DNA of 64,000 nucleotides. It comes from Hyphomonas sp. TMED17 (GTDB lineage: Bacteria > Pseudomonadota > Alphaproteobacteria > Caulobacterales > Hyphomonadaceae). The notes under the pieces were generated by a model. The model had not been told where the DNA came from, searched no databases, and worked only from the letters and a program-made list of their open reading frames with translations. The DNA lies in the NCBI GenBank assembly GCA_002172915.1, contig NHBW01000006.1:345572-409571 (forward strand). The letters are read 5' to 3'. Made by a program: the position numbers and the translations under genes. Each line of letters begins with the position of its first letter. Positions within the stretch are counted from its first letter, which is position 1. Positions 16,486 through 29,714 of this stretch are shown here, piece after piece.

Positions 16486-17820
16486 TCAGGCGCCGCCGGC
16501 AGCCGGAGCACGTGCCTTCCCGCCGGATTTCGAGCGGCGCGATGGCGGACGGCCCGACCGGCCGTGAGACCGGGTTTTCTGATTCGATGATTTGGCAGAT
16601 GACCGACGGTTCGAACCGCGGCCACCGGCTGGTCCCTTTGGCTTCGGGGGACGGAAACTTCTGTCCGGCACCGGCAAGCCTTCGACACCGCTGCTGGCCG
16701 GCACTGGCAATACATCAAGATCAATCCGGATGGTGCGCTCGATATCCCGCAAATAATACAGCTCGTCTTCGGCAACCAGCGAAACAGCCTGCCCCATACG
16801 ACCGGCCCGGGCCGTTCGTCCGATCCGATGCACATATTGTTCTGCAATATTCGGCATCTCGAAATTGATAACATGTGAAACACCGTCAACATCGATACCG
16901 CGTGCGGCAATATCAGTCGCAACCAGGATTGGCGACGTCCCGGCTTTAAAGGCCTCAAGTGCCCGCATCCGTTGCGGCTGAGACTTGTTACCATGAATGG
17001 CGGCGGCCTTGTGGCCGGTTGCGAGCAATTTACGGACCACCGCATCGGCGCCATGCTTCGTGCGCGCGAAAACCAGAGCCCGCTCGACAGAGGGATCACT
17101 CAAAACGGCCCCCAGAACCGCGAGCTTACCATTCTTACCGACATGAATAACCGACTGTTCGACCCGCTCGGCGGTTGTACTTTCCGGCGTAATCGAAACC
17201 CTTACCGGGTCACGCAGGAACCGTTGCGCTAGATCGGAGATGAGCTTCGGCATCGTGGCTGAAAACATCAGCGTTTGTCGCTCATCCGGTATCGCCGCGA
17301 CGATTTTATTCAGGTCGTGGATGAAGCCCATATCGAGCATTTGGTCTGCCTCATCAAGGATCAGAACCTCAAGCGCCTCAAGCGTCACTGCGCCTTGTGA
17401 CATTAAATCCAGAAGGCGCCCGGGAGTTGCGACCAATATATCGGTGCCCTTCTGCAGGCTACGAATCTGATGGCCAATTTTGACGCCACCAAAAACAGTC
17501 TGGGTCACACAATCCATAAATTGCGAATAAAGTCTGAAACTATCGGCGATCTGACCTGCCAGTTCACGTGTTGGCGCCAACACCAGAACCCGGGTTGCGC
17601 CGCGCTGTCGCGAACGGCGCGACGCTAACAGCTTATTCAGGGTCGGCAGGGCAAAAGCGGCCGTTTTACCCGTACCGGTCTGCGCAATGCCAAGCAGGTC
17701 ACGATCCTTAAGAAGCTCAGGAATCGCCTGCGTCTGAATTGGTGTCGGCTCATCATAACCCTGCTGGGTCAGGGCTTTCATGAGAGGAGGCTGCAAGCCA
17801 AGCTCGGAGAATAGAGTCAC
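16486..17820 (-). CDS. rhlE: DEAD-box ATP-dependent RNA helicase, RhlE type
   Basis: A helicase of 444 residues if started at GTG 17820 (VTLFSELGLQPPLMKALTQQGY), the usual family start; the frame extends 57 residues upstream but that part is not family-like. Motifs in order: Q-motif EPTPIQTQAIP, AQTGTGKT (46-53), PTRELA, DEAD (156-159), SAT (187-189), ATDIAARGID and HRIGRTARAGR (331-341). The C-terminal tail from about residue 389 is rich in Arg, Lys, Ser and Gly and probably binds RNA. Members remodel ribosome assembly intermediates and the degradosome. The gene is convergent with the SDR and close to xerC on the same strand. Confidence 0.9.
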   Translation of the reverse strand: MTLFSELGLQPPLMKALTQQGYDEPTPIQTQAIPELLKDRDLLGIAQTGTGKTAAFALPTLNKLLASRRSRQRGATRVLVLAPTRELAGQIADSFRLYSQFMDCVTQTVFGGVKIGHQIRSLQKGTDILVATPGRLLDLMSQGAVTLEALEVLILDEADQMLDMGFIHDLNKIVAAIPDERQTLMFSATMPKLISDLAQRFLRDPVRVSITPESTTAERVEQSVIHVGKNGKLAVLGAVLSDPSVERALVFARTKHGADAVVRKLLATGHKAAAIHGNKSQPQRMRALEAFKAGTSPILVATDIAARGIDVDGVSHVINFEMPNIAEQYVHRIGRTARAGRMGQAVSLVAEDELYYLRDIERTIRIDLDVLPVPASSGVEGLPVPDRSFRPPKPKGPAGGRGSNRRSSAKSSNQKTRSHGRSGRPPSRRSKSGGKARAPAAGGA

Positions 17821-18115
17821 GTGAGATCTTTCAAAATGAAAGACAGGACGGGGCAGGGCGCCGGCCTGTCTAGGGACAAGTCTGGAAACGTCCCGCGTGA
17901 ATAAGGAGCGTCTGCTGAATCTTTCTCGTCTGAAGGGAAGGACACAATTCGGCAAATAAATCTGCCGGTGCGTTCCACGCGACCACCCCATGCGTCTTAT
18001 AGACCGCTGCGACCGCGCCCCCTTGCCTTAGCCGATACCAACAGTCAACATAGCAGCATCTCTGATAGCTAAGATTTGGGCGACTGCCCGGCTGTCACCG
18101 TGCAGCAGAACACGC

Positions 18116-19012
18116 CTACCAGCGCGGATGAGCTGCAGCATGGACTTTGCGAAGATGGCCAGCATCGACACCGGTATAAACCTGAGTTGTAGCCAAGCTG
18201 GCATGGCCAAGCAGGCTTTGAATAGACCTTAAATCAGCACCGTTTGCGAGAAGATGAGTTGCAAAACTATGGCGCAGAGCATGTGGCGTTGCCGTTTCGG
18301 GCAAACCGAGCGCACCGCGCACCAGCTGAACCTGTTTGCGCAGGACTTGCGGCTGCAAGCGCTTGCCACGAGCGCCATAGAAATATGGCGTATCGCTCTT
18401 CAGCGGAAACGGACATAACTGCCCATAGGCGTCCAGCGCCTGACGCACAGTGTCAATCAGTGGCACCAGCCGGACGCGTCCGGCTTTCCCACTCAGGCGC
18501 AGCGTCTCCGGTGCGGGATTGTGATCACCGGACAGTCCAAGCGCCTCTGAGATCCGCAAACCGGCGCCATAGATCAGTGTTACTGCGGCGACGTCGCGGG
18601 CCGCAAGCCAGGCATCAGTCTGTAGCGTCCCGATCGTCTCGATTACTTCCGACACCCCGCCTTCGGACACTGGCCGGGGCAATCGTCGACGACGTGGCGG
18701 TCCGGTCAGAAAAGCAATATCCGAATTTGAAACGCCATGCTTGTGATCGAGCCATTTAAAAAAGGATTTAATCGTCGATAATAATCTGGCGACCGAAGTA
18801 TCTGAGAGGCCTTGCCGGCGGCGTACGGTCAGGAATGCCCGCAAATCTCGCGCTTTTAATTTGGCCAGGGCTGCAAGGTTTGGCTCGCCCTCGAGATGAA
18901 CGGTCAAAAACGCGAAAAACTCCCTCATATCAGCCGTATAGGCCTGCACCGTATTATCGGCCAGGCGGCGTTCCAATTCGATATAATCAAGGAAGTCTGT
19001 CATTATTTTCAT
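18116..19012 (-). CDS. xerC: Tyrosine recombinase XerC
   Basis: A 298-residue tyrosine recombinase. The N-terminal SAM-like DNA-binding domain (about residues 5-90) is followed by the catalytic domain with Arg in GAGLRISEALGL, Lys in LSGKAGRVRLVPL, HALRHSFATHLL, a His in LLGHASLATTQ and the nucleophile Tyr in VYTGV. Length and order match XerC/XerD, which resolve chromosome dimers at dif. Its position next to priA and the ATP-synthase operon is the common alphaproteobacterial location of xerC. ATG 19003 (MTDFLDY) is an alternative start. No attachment site or other phage-like gene is near, so it is not an integrase. Confidence 0.92.
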   Translation of the reverse strand: MKIMTDFLDYIELERRLADNTVQAYTADMREFFAFLTVHLEGEPNLAALAKLKARDLRAFLTVRRRQGLSDTSVARLLSTIKSFFKWLDHKHGVSNSDIAFLTGPPRRRRLPRPVSEGGVSEVIETIGTLQTDAWLAARDVAAVTLIYGAGLRISEALGLSGDHNPAPETLRLSGKAGRVRLVPLIDTVRQALDAYGQLCPFPLKSDTPYFYGARGKRLQPQVLRKQVQLVRGALGLPETATPHALRHSFATHLLANGADLRSIQSLLGHASLATTQVYTGVDAGHLRKVHAAAHPRW

Positions 19013-19125
19013 AGCGCCAGTTTGCCGGCCAACCAGTTAATTTATGGTTTCGCGGAGTCTTAAAAACGGCCAGCGCATACCACAGCGGGACTTCCGCAAT
19101 ATGCCCGCTCTGCTATTCAGCTGTG

Positions 19126-21288
19126 ATGACAATTGCTCGCATCCTGTTTCCACTACCGCTGCCGGAACCGTTTGATTACATCGTGCCCGACCATCTTAGC
19201 GTGGAAACCGGTAGCTATGTGATTGCGCCGCTCGGCACGCAAAAGAGAATTGGCGTTGTCGTCGACTGTCAGGACCTACAGCCCGACCGCAAGCTGAAAG
19301 CCCTGCTTGAGGTATTGCCAACCCCGCCAATGGGTCGGTCCATGCGCCAGTTCATCGATTTCTGCGCCCGCTACACGGTTTCTCCGCCGGGACTTGTCCT
19401 CAGCATGGCCTTGCGTTCCAGCCAGGGTCTGCTGCCATCACCGATGCGGACAGTCTATCACACTTCTGATCGGTTACCCGATCGCATGACAGCAGCGCGG
19501 CGCGCCGTTCTGGAAACCGTAGCGCAACATCCCGGTCTCGGTGCGAGCGCGCTGGCCAAGCTGGCGACTGTCTCGGCCGGGGTAATAAAGTCGCTTGCCG
19601 AGAGCGGTGTTCTGGCGGCGACCAACGAGCCTGTCGACCGGCCGTTTCCGGCCCCGGATCCGAACCGGCCGGGGATCGTGCTCACCCCCGAGCAGGCGAC
19701 CGCAGCCGACCAGTTACGCCATCATATCGCGGCAGAAGATTTCAAACCGGTCCTACTCGACGGCGTGACCGGGTCTGGCAAAACCGAAGTTTATTTTGAG
19801 GCAATCGCAGCGATCATAAAGCAGGATGAAACCGCACAAATCCTTGTTCTGCTGCCAGAAATCGCACTCACCGAAGCCGTTCTAAACCGGTTCGAAAAGC
19901 GCTTTGGCGCGCGACCGGCAGCCTGGCATTCAGGCCTATCACAACCCCAGCGCCGTAGAACCTGGCGGGAGGTTGCACATGGCCGCGCGCGGATTGTTGC
20001 CGGCGCGCGCTCCGCCCTGTTCCTGCCCTATGCCAATCTCCGCCTGATCATTGTCGACGAAGAGCATGATGGCAGTTTTAAACAGGAAGATGGCGTAACC
20101 TATCATGCCCGCGATATGGCCGTGATGCGCGCAAAGCTCGAACAGGCCATGATCATTCTAGCCTCGGCCACACCGGCGCTGGAAACAGTGGTCAACGCCG
20201 ACACCGGCCGATATCACCGGATCGCGCTGGCTGCGCGACCAGGCCTGGCCCAGCTTCCCGATGTCGAGCTAGTCGATTTAAAGACCGAAACCCCGGCCAA
20301 AGGCGAATGGCTTTCACCAGTGCTGAAATCCGCTTTGCTCGAAACATTCAGCCGGGGTGAACAGAGTCTCCTATTCATGAACCGGCGGGGCTATGCCCCT
20401 CTGGTTATCTGCAAGGCCTGCGGCGAACGCCTGAAAAGCCCGACAACCGAGAGCTGGTTAACCGAGCACAGATATAGCGGTCGCCTTGTTTGCCATTTAA
20501 CCGGCTGGTCAATGCCGAAACCAAGTCATTGCCCGCACTGTGCGGCGCGCGACTCGCTGATGGGCGTCGGACCCGGCGTCGAACGCATCGCCGAAGAGGT
20601 CAGGATCCTGATGCCGACGGCGAGAATCGAGATATTCTCCTCGGATACAACGCTGAATGCCGATGATAGCCGCAATCTGATCGACCGTATGGCAAACAAC
20701 GAGATCGATATTTTAATCGGCACACAAATGGCCGCGAAAGGACACAATTTCCCAAATCTGACCATGGTGGGCGTTGTTGACGCAGATTCCGGATTGCAGG
20801 GCGGCGACTTGCGCGCAGGCGAACGGACCTACCAGCTGCTCAGTCAAGTCGCCGGACGTGCCGGACGCGCCCAACGCCCCGGGCGTGCCCTCATCCAAAC
20901 CTATCAAATCGACAATCCGGCTATGGTCGCACTGGTGCAAGGTGATCGCGACGGGTTTCTGGACATCGAAAAAGATGTTCGCGAATCATTGGACCTGCCG
21001 CCCTATGGCCGGATGGCTGCCTTAATCATGTGTGCTCCCGATTTGACCATGGCAGACACGTTTAGTGACATAATTGGGAAAGCGGCCCCGCACGGTGAAC
21101 AAATTACAGTTTATGGTCCAGCACCTGCCCCGATCGGGGTTTTGCGCGGTCGTCACCGACGCCGTTTTCTCGCAATATCCAAAAAAAATGTTGATCTATC
21201 GGCATATATGGCGAAATGGGCTGGTCTCATAAAGGTGCCAAATTCGGTGCGAATATCGATTGATATTGATCCTTATTCCTTTCTTTAG
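19126..21288 (+). CDS. priA: Primosomal protein N' (replication restart helicase PriA)
   Basis: A 720-residue superfamily-2 helicase that restarts replication at collapsed forks. The N-terminal 3'-binding domain is followed by Walker A GVTGSGKTE, DEEH (VDEEHDGSFKQED), SATPALE and the C-terminal GTQMAAKGHNFP and QVAGRAGR motifs. The zinc-binding insert is degenerate: the first pair C429-C432 (CKAC) and last pair C469-C472 (CPHC) remain, but of the second-site cysteines only C456 remains, in VCHLTG. The second CxxC pair reads SPTTE. ATG 19126 is used; GTG 19123 is adjacent. It faces away from xerC, 113 bases apart, and precedes atpH by 150 bases. Confidence 0.93.
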   Translation: MTIARILFPLPLPEPFDYIVPDHLSVETGSYVIAPLGTQKRIGVVVDCQDLQPDRKLKALLEVLPTPPMGRSMRQFIDFCARYTVSPPGLVLSMALRSSQGLLPSPMRTVYHTSDRLPDRMTAARRAVLETVAQHPGLGASALAKLATVSAGVIKSLAESGVLAATNEPVDRPFPAPDPNRPGIVLTPEQATAADQLRHHIAAEDFKPVLLDGVTGSGKTEVYFEAIAAIIKQDETAQILVLLPEIALTEAVLNRFEKRFGARPAAWHSGLSQPQRRRTWREVAHGRARIVAGARSALFLPYANLRLIIVDEEHDGSFKQEDGVTYHARDMAVMRAKLEQAMIILASATPALETVVNADTGRYHRIALAARPGLAQLPDVELVDLKTETPAKGEWLSPVLKSALLETFSRGEQSLLFMNRRGYAPLVICKACGERLKSPTTESWLTEHRYSGRLVCHLTGWSMPKPSHCPHCAARDSLMGVGPGVERIAEEVRILMPTARIEIFSSDTTLNADDSRNLIDRMANNEIDILIGTQMAAKGHNFPNLTMVGVVDADSGLQGGDLRAGERTYQLLSQVAGRAGRAQRPGRALIQTYQIDNPAMVALVQGDRDGFLDIEKDVRESLDLPPYGRMAALIMCAPDLTMADTFSDIIGKAAPHGEQITVYGPAPAPIGVLRGRHRRRFLAISKKNVDLSAYMAKWAGLIKVPNSVRISIDIDPYSFL

Positions 21289-21438
21289 AGGGCTGGTGCG
21301 CGATTCCGTCACATAATCACCCGACACACGGTGTTGTCAGTCCACAAACGAAATGCTAGGCGACGCTGAAGTTTGGATCCGGGGGAAAATTTCCGGCCGA
21401 ATATTTTTTGTTTCGCGCCGGCCTAGTGCCGCATAAAT

Positions 21439-23552
<2,114 letters not shown>

Positions 23553-23584
23553 ACGACTAATTTACGACCGGGAGTTGTAGCCCC

Positions 23585-24463
23585 ATGGCTAGCCTCAAGG
23601 AATTAAAAAATCGGATCGGCAGCGTGAAATCCACGCAGAAGATCACCAAAGCGAAGCAAATGGTTGCTGCTGCAAAGCTCCGGCGTGCCCAAGAGGCTGC
23701 CGAAGCTGCAAAACCATACGCCAAGCGCATGGCGAACGTCGTCGCCAATCTGACATCAGCAATGGATGGTTCATTGGGCCCGAGATTGCTGGCCGGAACA
23801 GGCGACGATCAAGTCCACCTTTTGATCGTTGTGACCGCCGAGCGGGGTTTGTGCGGGGGCTTTAATGCAAATTGCGCCAAGCTTGCGCGTCAGACCATAA
23901 CGGCCCTTCAAAATGACGGCAAAACCATAAAGGTCTTGACCGTTGGCAAGAAAGGGCGGGAAGCGCTCAAGTCTGATTTTTCTGATCTGTTCATCGACCA
24001 TGTCGACCTCAGTGAAGCGAAAGACGATTTCGCTCCCTTCGCAATCGGTCTTGGTAAAGATCTGGCGGCGCGTTTCGATGCCGGTGAGTTCGACATTGCG
24101 ACCATCATTTTCTCGGAATTCCAGAATGTTCTCGTGCAGTCGCCAAAGACGGCACAGCTCATTCCGGCCGTTTCGCCTGATGATGCGGATCTAGTCGATC
24201 TTCGCGGGGCAATCTACGCCTATGAACCGTCGGAAACCGAAATTCTCGAAGTTTTGTTGCCACGTTATCTGACCACGCAAATTCTATCAGCCATGCTGGA
24301 GAATATTGCTGGTGAGCAGGCTGCTTCGATGACAGCGATGGATAATGCGACCCGGAATGCCGGTGATCTGATCAACAAGCTGACACTCCAGTACAACCGG
24401 GCCAGACAGGCCCAAATCACCAAAGAGCTGATCGAAATCATCTCTGGTGCGGAAGCACTCTAG
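23585..24463 (+). CDS. atpG: ATP synthase F1 subunit gamma
   Basis: A 292-residue central-stalk rotor subunit. The N-terminal MASLKELKNRIGSVKSTQKITKAMQ-type segment is present as SVKSTQKITKAKQMVAAAKL, and the C-terminal helix carries ENIAGEQAASMTAMDNATRNAGDLI, the conserved gamma signature. GGGAG precedes the ATG. The stop TAG is followed at once by AGAGGA, a ribosome-site-like sequence that belongs either to a small downstream frame (24474-24650) or to nothing. Confidence 0.96.
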   Translation: MASLKELKNRIGSVKSTQKITKAKQMVAAAKLRRAQEAAEAAKPYAKRMANVVANLTSAMDGSLGPRLLAGTGDDQVHLLIVVTAERGLCGGFNANCAKLARQTITALQNDGKTIKVLTVGKKGREALKSDFSDLFIDHVDLSEAKDDFAPFAIGLGKDLAARFDAGEFDIATIIFSEFQNVLVQSPKTAQLIPAVSPDDADLVDLRGAIYAYEPSETEILEVLLPRYLTTQILSAMLENIAGEQAASMTAMDNATRNAGDLINKLTLQYNRARQAQITKELIEIISGAEAL

Positions 24464-24473
24464 AGGAATTGAA

Positions 24474-26068
<1,595 letters not shown>

Positions 26069-26078
26069 AAAATTGTTG

Positions 26079-26105
26079 TGGCCAGACCCTCATCCGGTCT
26101 GGCCA
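26079..26105 (+). repeat. Perfect hairpin in the atpD-atpC gap
   Basis: TGGCCAGACC at 26079-26088 pairs perfectly with GGTCTGGCCA at 26096-26105 around a 7-base loop. The 10-bp GC-rich stem lies between the atpD stop and the atpC start and has no T-run, so it is probably not a full terminator. It could protect the upstream message or reduce read-through to set epsilon stoichiometry. Confidence 0.6.
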
Positions 26106-26131
26106 TACCCAACTTTACGGAAGATCTGATC

Positions 26132-26533
26132 ATGGCCGATAAACTTAATTTTTCACTCGTGTCCCCTGCAAGAGAGCTGTTCTCTGGCGAGGTCGATCAC
26201 GTCGTGGCGCCAGGATCCGACGGTGAGTTTGGCGTTCTCGCCAATCACGCACCTTTCATGTCGACGCTCAAAAATGGTGTCGTTCGCGTGCTTGATGGTG
26301 AGACCGTATCAATGCGGTTATTTGTTCGCGGTGGCTTTGCTGACGTGACCCCGAATGGTTTGACCATACTCGCTGAAGAGGCTGTTGATCTCGCCACTAT
26401 TGACGCTGACGCGCTTGAGAAAGACATTGACGATCTGAGGCATAAGCTGATGGCCGAAGGCGCTGACAGCCCGCACCATCTCGCTCTCGAAGAGCAAATC
26501 TCCTACCTCAAATCAGTTCAAGCTGAACTATAA
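26132..26533 (+). CDS. atpC: ATP synthase F1 subunit epsilon
   Basis: A 133-residue subunit of the rotor and an intrinsic regulator of ATP hydrolysis. The N-terminal beta-sandwich carries FSLVSPARELFSGEVDHVVAPGSDGEFGVLANHAPFMSTLKNG, the classic signature, followed by FVRGGFADVTPNGLTILAE and a helical C-terminus. ATG 26132 has GGAAG upstream; a longer frame to 26078 would start inside the hairpin and is rejected. It is the last gene of atpHAGDC and ends nine bases from the convergent thioesterase gene. Confidence 0.94.
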   Translation: MADKLNFSLVSPARELFSGEVDHVVAPGSDGEFGVLANHAPFMSTLKNGVVRVLDGETVSMRLFVRGGFADVTPNGLTILAEEAVDLATIDADALEKDIDDLRHKLMAEGADSPHHLALEEQISYLKSVQAEL

Positions 26534-26542
26534 GCGGCGCAC

Positions 26543-27331
26543 TTAACTAAAAATCGCAACTGTCTGGCGACCGATCAGCGTCGGCTCGCCTGCCTTGTTC
26601 CACATGCACATGCTCTGACTGGAATAGCCGTCTACTGCGGTTTCGGCCGTCGAGAGTGACAACCACCAGCCCTCATCGGTGCTTGGCTGGTCGGTCAAAA
26701 ACTCCGCCATCCAAGTCATACTGCTAGCTCGAGCATCACCGGTAAGCATCGGCAGCGCAGCTGGCGGTGCACAATCAGCCAGCGCCAGTATTGACGCGGC
26801 ATCATTGCCGGCATTCTCGTCTTTGTGACGGAGCCATAAACCAAGCTGATTATTTGTGCTGCCGGATATGGGCGGCTCCCCGGCCGCCAGGCGGACATTA
26901 AAATTATGTGTGAAGTTGGGACGCCGCGGGCCTTTGAAAAACGGCTCTGCTTGTGCCAGTTCGGTCACATCCGGCCTTTTGATCCGCTGGACATTCAAGC
27001 TACTCGGCCGCGATAGGCCGAATGTGAAAATACACTGCGCCAGCACCTGATCGTCATGGCTAAGATCGACCCGGACAAAAGCGGCATTCTTACCTCGTCG
27101 CAATAATACAGGGTGAAGTTCAACATCGCCGCCGACCGGACCGACAAAGGCAATTTGCGCCGATCTCAGAGGGATGTCTGCCACAATCCGCCGCGCCGCC
27201 TCCAAGCAGAGGGCGGCGGTCAGACCACCATAAGTGGTCCGGCCCTGCATCCAGCTTTCCGGAATAGAGCCGCAGAAACCACCATCCGCCTGCGCCCGCA
27301 GGTCAGAAACAAGGCGCGTATAAGATGTCAT
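26543..27331 (-). CDS. Acyl-CoA thioesterase-like protein (double hotdog)
   Basis: A 262-residue protein of the TesB-like thioesterase group. The N-terminal hotdog shows MQGRTTYGGLTAALCLEAARR and the strand RSAQIAFVGPVGGDVELHPVLLRRGKNAAFVRVDL; the second hotdog carries ASILALADCAPPAALPML and the C-terminal GYSSQSMCMWNKAGEPTLIGRQTVAIF. It probably hydrolyses medium- or long-chain acyl-CoA in the cytoplasm. It is convergent with atpC and has no obvious operon partner: the ferredoxin upstream on the same strand is 82 bases away. Confidence 0.82.
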   Translation of the reverse strand: MTSYTRLVSDLRAQADGGFCGSIPESWMQGRTTYGGLTAALCLEAARRIVADIPLRSAQIAFVGPVGGDVELHPVLLRRGKNAAFVRVDLSHDDQVLAQCIFTFGLSRPSSLNVQRIKRPDVTELAQAEPFFKGPRRPNFTHNFNVRLAAGEPPISGSTNNQLGLWLRHKDENAGNDAASILALADCAPPAALPMLTGDARASSMTWMAEFLTDQPSTDEGWWLSLSTAETAVDGYSSQSMCMWNKAGEPTLIGRQTVAIFS

Positions 27332-27413
27332 CCGATCAAAATCCGGCTATGATCCGGCATCGATAATCCAAGCCGGATATTTGCATATTGTCATGCCTGG
27401 CTGTTGCCAGAAC

Positions 27414-27734
27414 TTAATGCTGGCTTTCAGGCGTCGTTACCTTCAGACCGTCAAGTGCATCCGACACGACGATCTGGCAGGCCAGGCGTGAATTGTCGTG
27501 AACATTTTCGGCAAAATCGAGCATTGATTGCTCCATATCCTGAGCTGCACCAACCGCCTCAAGGAACGCGCCATCAACATAGACGTGGCACGTCGCACAT
27601 GCGCAAGCGCCACCACAATCAGCGTCGATACCGGGAATCGAATTCTTAATGGCCACTTCCATGACGGTTTCGCCATTTTTCGCATCAATCGGTCGTTCGT
27701 CACCATTGTGGTCGACATAGATAATTTTCGTCAT
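27414..27734 (-). CDS. Adrenodoxin-type [2Fe-2S] ferredoxin
   Basis: A 106-residue plant/vertebrate-type ferredoxin. The iron-sulfur ligands are C40, C46, C49 and C86, with the C-x5-C-x2-C pattern of adrenodoxin, putidaredoxin and Isc ferredoxin; an extra C44 lies inside the loop. It starts 13 bases after the ferredoxin-reductase gene, so the two make an electron-transfer pair from NAD(P)H. In related bacteria such pairs feed cytochromes P450 or other monooxygenases. No oxygenase is present in the window. The lack of iscSUA/hscBA nearby makes a housekeeping Isc role less likely. Confidence 0.9.
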   Translation of the reverse strand: MTKIIYVDHNGDERPIDAKNGETVMEVAIKNSIPGIDADCGGACACATCHVYVDGAFLEAVGAAQDMEQSMLDFAENVHDNSRLACQIVVSDALDGLKVTTPESQH

Positions 27735-27747
27735 TTTAGTGCTCTCC

Positions 27748-28992
27748 TCAGACGGCTTCAGCCGCGATATCTTTCATCGACAGGGTTGTATCGCGCAGTT
27801 TTTCCGGCGCAATACTTGCCCCGGAGATAATAAGTTTTTTTGATACCAGAAATTCCGCCGGGCTATTCACAGCATCAACGGCAAGGAACTGTCCGGACTT
27901 GAAATAAAACACGGCAAATTTCCGTCTCTCGGGCTCACCGCGCACTTCGACCTGGTCAAACCCCTCGCTAAGACCGGCAATTTGCAACTTTAGATCATAC
28001 TGGTCCGACCAGAACCAAGGACAATCTTCACTCGGTCGCGGCTTGCCAGCAATTGCGGCGGCGGCAAGCTTGCCTTGCTCGATTGCATTATGCACTGACT
28101 CAAGCCGGCCATCGCGTTGATAGTGTACCAGCGGACGACGGGCGCAGTCGCCAATCGCAAATATTGACGGGTCATCGGTGCGCCCATCGCGATCAACACA
28201 TATGCCATTATCGCAGCCAATACCGGCCTGCCGGGCTAGCTCGTCATTCGGTGTAATACCGATGCCCACCAGTACCAGGTCGGCGGGAATTACGTCGCCA
28301 TCGCTGGTTTTGACACCTTCAACCCGAACCGAACCGGTAAACTCGACGACTTTCCTACCCGTCTCGATCACAACGCCATGCGATTTATGTTCAGCTTCAA
28401 AAAATTCACTCATGACAGGACTCGTGACCCGCGCCAGAACCCTGTCAGCGACTTCGATAACCGTGACATTCAGACCAAGCTGAGCGGCAACAGCGGCCGC
28501 CTCCAGACCGATATAACCGGCCCCGACAATTACGATTCTCTGTCCGGCCTGCATGTGCGGCCGGATCTGATCAACATCTGCAAGGCTACGTAGATCAAAT
28601 ATATTTGTCCGCTCCGCCCCCGGCACAGGCAGAGGGCGAGGACGTGAACCGGTCGCAATTATCAGAGTGTGATAGTCAAAGGCCTCGCCATTCGATGCAA
28701 TGACCGTTCTGGCGTTTCGGTCGATTGTCTCAGCACGGCAGCCTAAATGAAGATTGATATCATGGTTCTGATACCAGTCCTGCATTTTGAAATACAATCT
28801 TTCGCGATCAAGCTCGCCTTTCATATAAGCCTTCGACAAGGGTGGCCTCTGATATGGCAAATCATTTTCGTCAGCGAGCACATCGATCGGCCCGTCATAT
28901 CCGAACTGGCGCAGCGAAGCACAAGCCTGCGCAGCCGCCTGGCCTCCCCCTAGAATAAGAATTTTATTGTCAGCCGACATGTTTAAGACCAT
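27748..28992 (-). CDS. FAD-dependent NAD(P)H:ferredoxin reductase
   Basis: A 414-residue flavoprotein of the putidaredoxin/rubredoxin reductase family. The FAD dinucleotide fold is at the N-terminus ([21 protein letters not shown]), the NAD(P)H fold is near residue 150 ([21 protein letters not shown]), and a second FAD contact is [21 protein letters not shown]. It passes electrons from NAD(P)H to the ferredoxin encoded 13 bases downstream. Met5 (28980) is an equally good start, since AGGG sits too close to the first ATG. The terminal oxidase or oxygenase that this pair serves is not encoded nearby. Confidence 0.88.
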   Translation of the reverse strand: MVLNMSADNKILILGGGQAAAQACASLRQFGYDGPIDVLADENDLPYQRPPLSKAYMKGELDRERLYFKMQDWYQNHDINLHLGCRAETIDRNARTVIASNGEAFDYHTLIIATGSRPRPLPVPGAERTNIFDLRSLADVDQIRPHMQAGQRIVIVGAGYIGLEAAAVAAQLGLNVTVIEVADRVLARVTSPVMSEFFEAEHKSHGVVIETGRKVVEFTGSVRVEGVKTSDGDVIPADLVLVGIGITPNDELARQAGIGCDNGICVDRDGRTDDPSIFAIGDCARRPLVHYQRDGRLESVHNAIEQGKLAAAAIAGKPRPSEDCPWFWSDQYDLKLQIAGLSEGFDQVEVRGEPERRKFAVFYFKSGQFLAVDAVNSPAEFLVSKKLIISGASIAPEKLRDTTLSMKDIAAEAV

Positions 28993-29267
28993 TATCCCTA
29001 ATTATGTTTCATGACGCGTGCGTCAACTTTTTGCAACCGCTGAATAGTCGCGTTTATAATTAACCTATCCATCTCTAGAGAAGACAACTATCAAGCCCGA
29101 GGCTGACATTCGGACTTGCTGACGTGATAGGGCCACTGCATTCATAGCCATTATCGCGATCGATGGTCTTGATAAATACATTTCCAACCGGATGCCTTAC
29201 ATCTTTAATGACGCCATCGAAAGCGGAGAGCGAAGCCCGACGCGGTCGAATAAGAAGAGATCTAATT

Positions 29268-29714
29268 ATGATATCCGAACCGCTCACCGACCTCTCAACA
29301 ACCCGTTTATTCGCGCAGCGACTGGCCAGACTTGTTCAGCCGGGTGATTTTATCGCGCTACGCGGTGGGCTTGGTGCCGGCAAGACGACATTTGCACGGT
29401 TCCTGATATCGGCACTGATGGGGGAAGAAACCGTGGTTCCAAGCCCGACCTACACAATCGTTCAGACCTATAATGCCGGCGATTTGGAAATCTTCCATTT
29501 CGACCTGTACCGGATCGAAACGCCCGACGAGCTCGAGGAGCTTGGCTGGGACGATACATATAATGGTTTGAGCCTTGTTGAGTGGCCACAGCATGCTGAC
29601 GACCGGCTTCCGCGCAACCGTCTGGACATTGAGTTCTCGACGTCCACAGAAAGTCGAACCGCGACACTGGTCGGACATGGAGAATACTGGCAGTCTCGGA
29701 TCAATGAGCTCTGA
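29268..29714 (+). CDS. tsaE: tRNA threonylcarbamoyladenosine biosynthesis ATPase TsaE
   Basis: A 148-residue P-loop ATPase needed with TsaB and TsaD for the t6A modification of ANN-decoding tRNAs. Walker A is GGLGAGKTTFAR near residue 33, followed by VPSPTYTIVQTY and the conserved FHFDLYRIETPDELEELGWDD. ATG 29268 gives a normal length; the frame extends back to 29163 with unlike composition. It is the first gene of tsaE-amgK-murU-addB-addA, overlapping amgK by 11 bases. This order is common in Alphaproteobacteria. Confidence 0.93.
   Translation: MISEPLTDLSTTRLFAQRLARLVQPGDFIALRGGLGAGKTTFARFLISALMGEETVVPSPTYTIVQTYNAGDLEIFHFDLYRIETPDELEELGWDDTYNGLSLVEWPQHADDRLPRNRLDIEFSTSTESRTATLVGHGEYWQSRINEL

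Noticed and set aside
18116..19012. Tyrosine recombinase as sign of a phage or island
   Set aside because: XerC-like length and motifs, standard position beside priA, no attachment repeats or phage genes.
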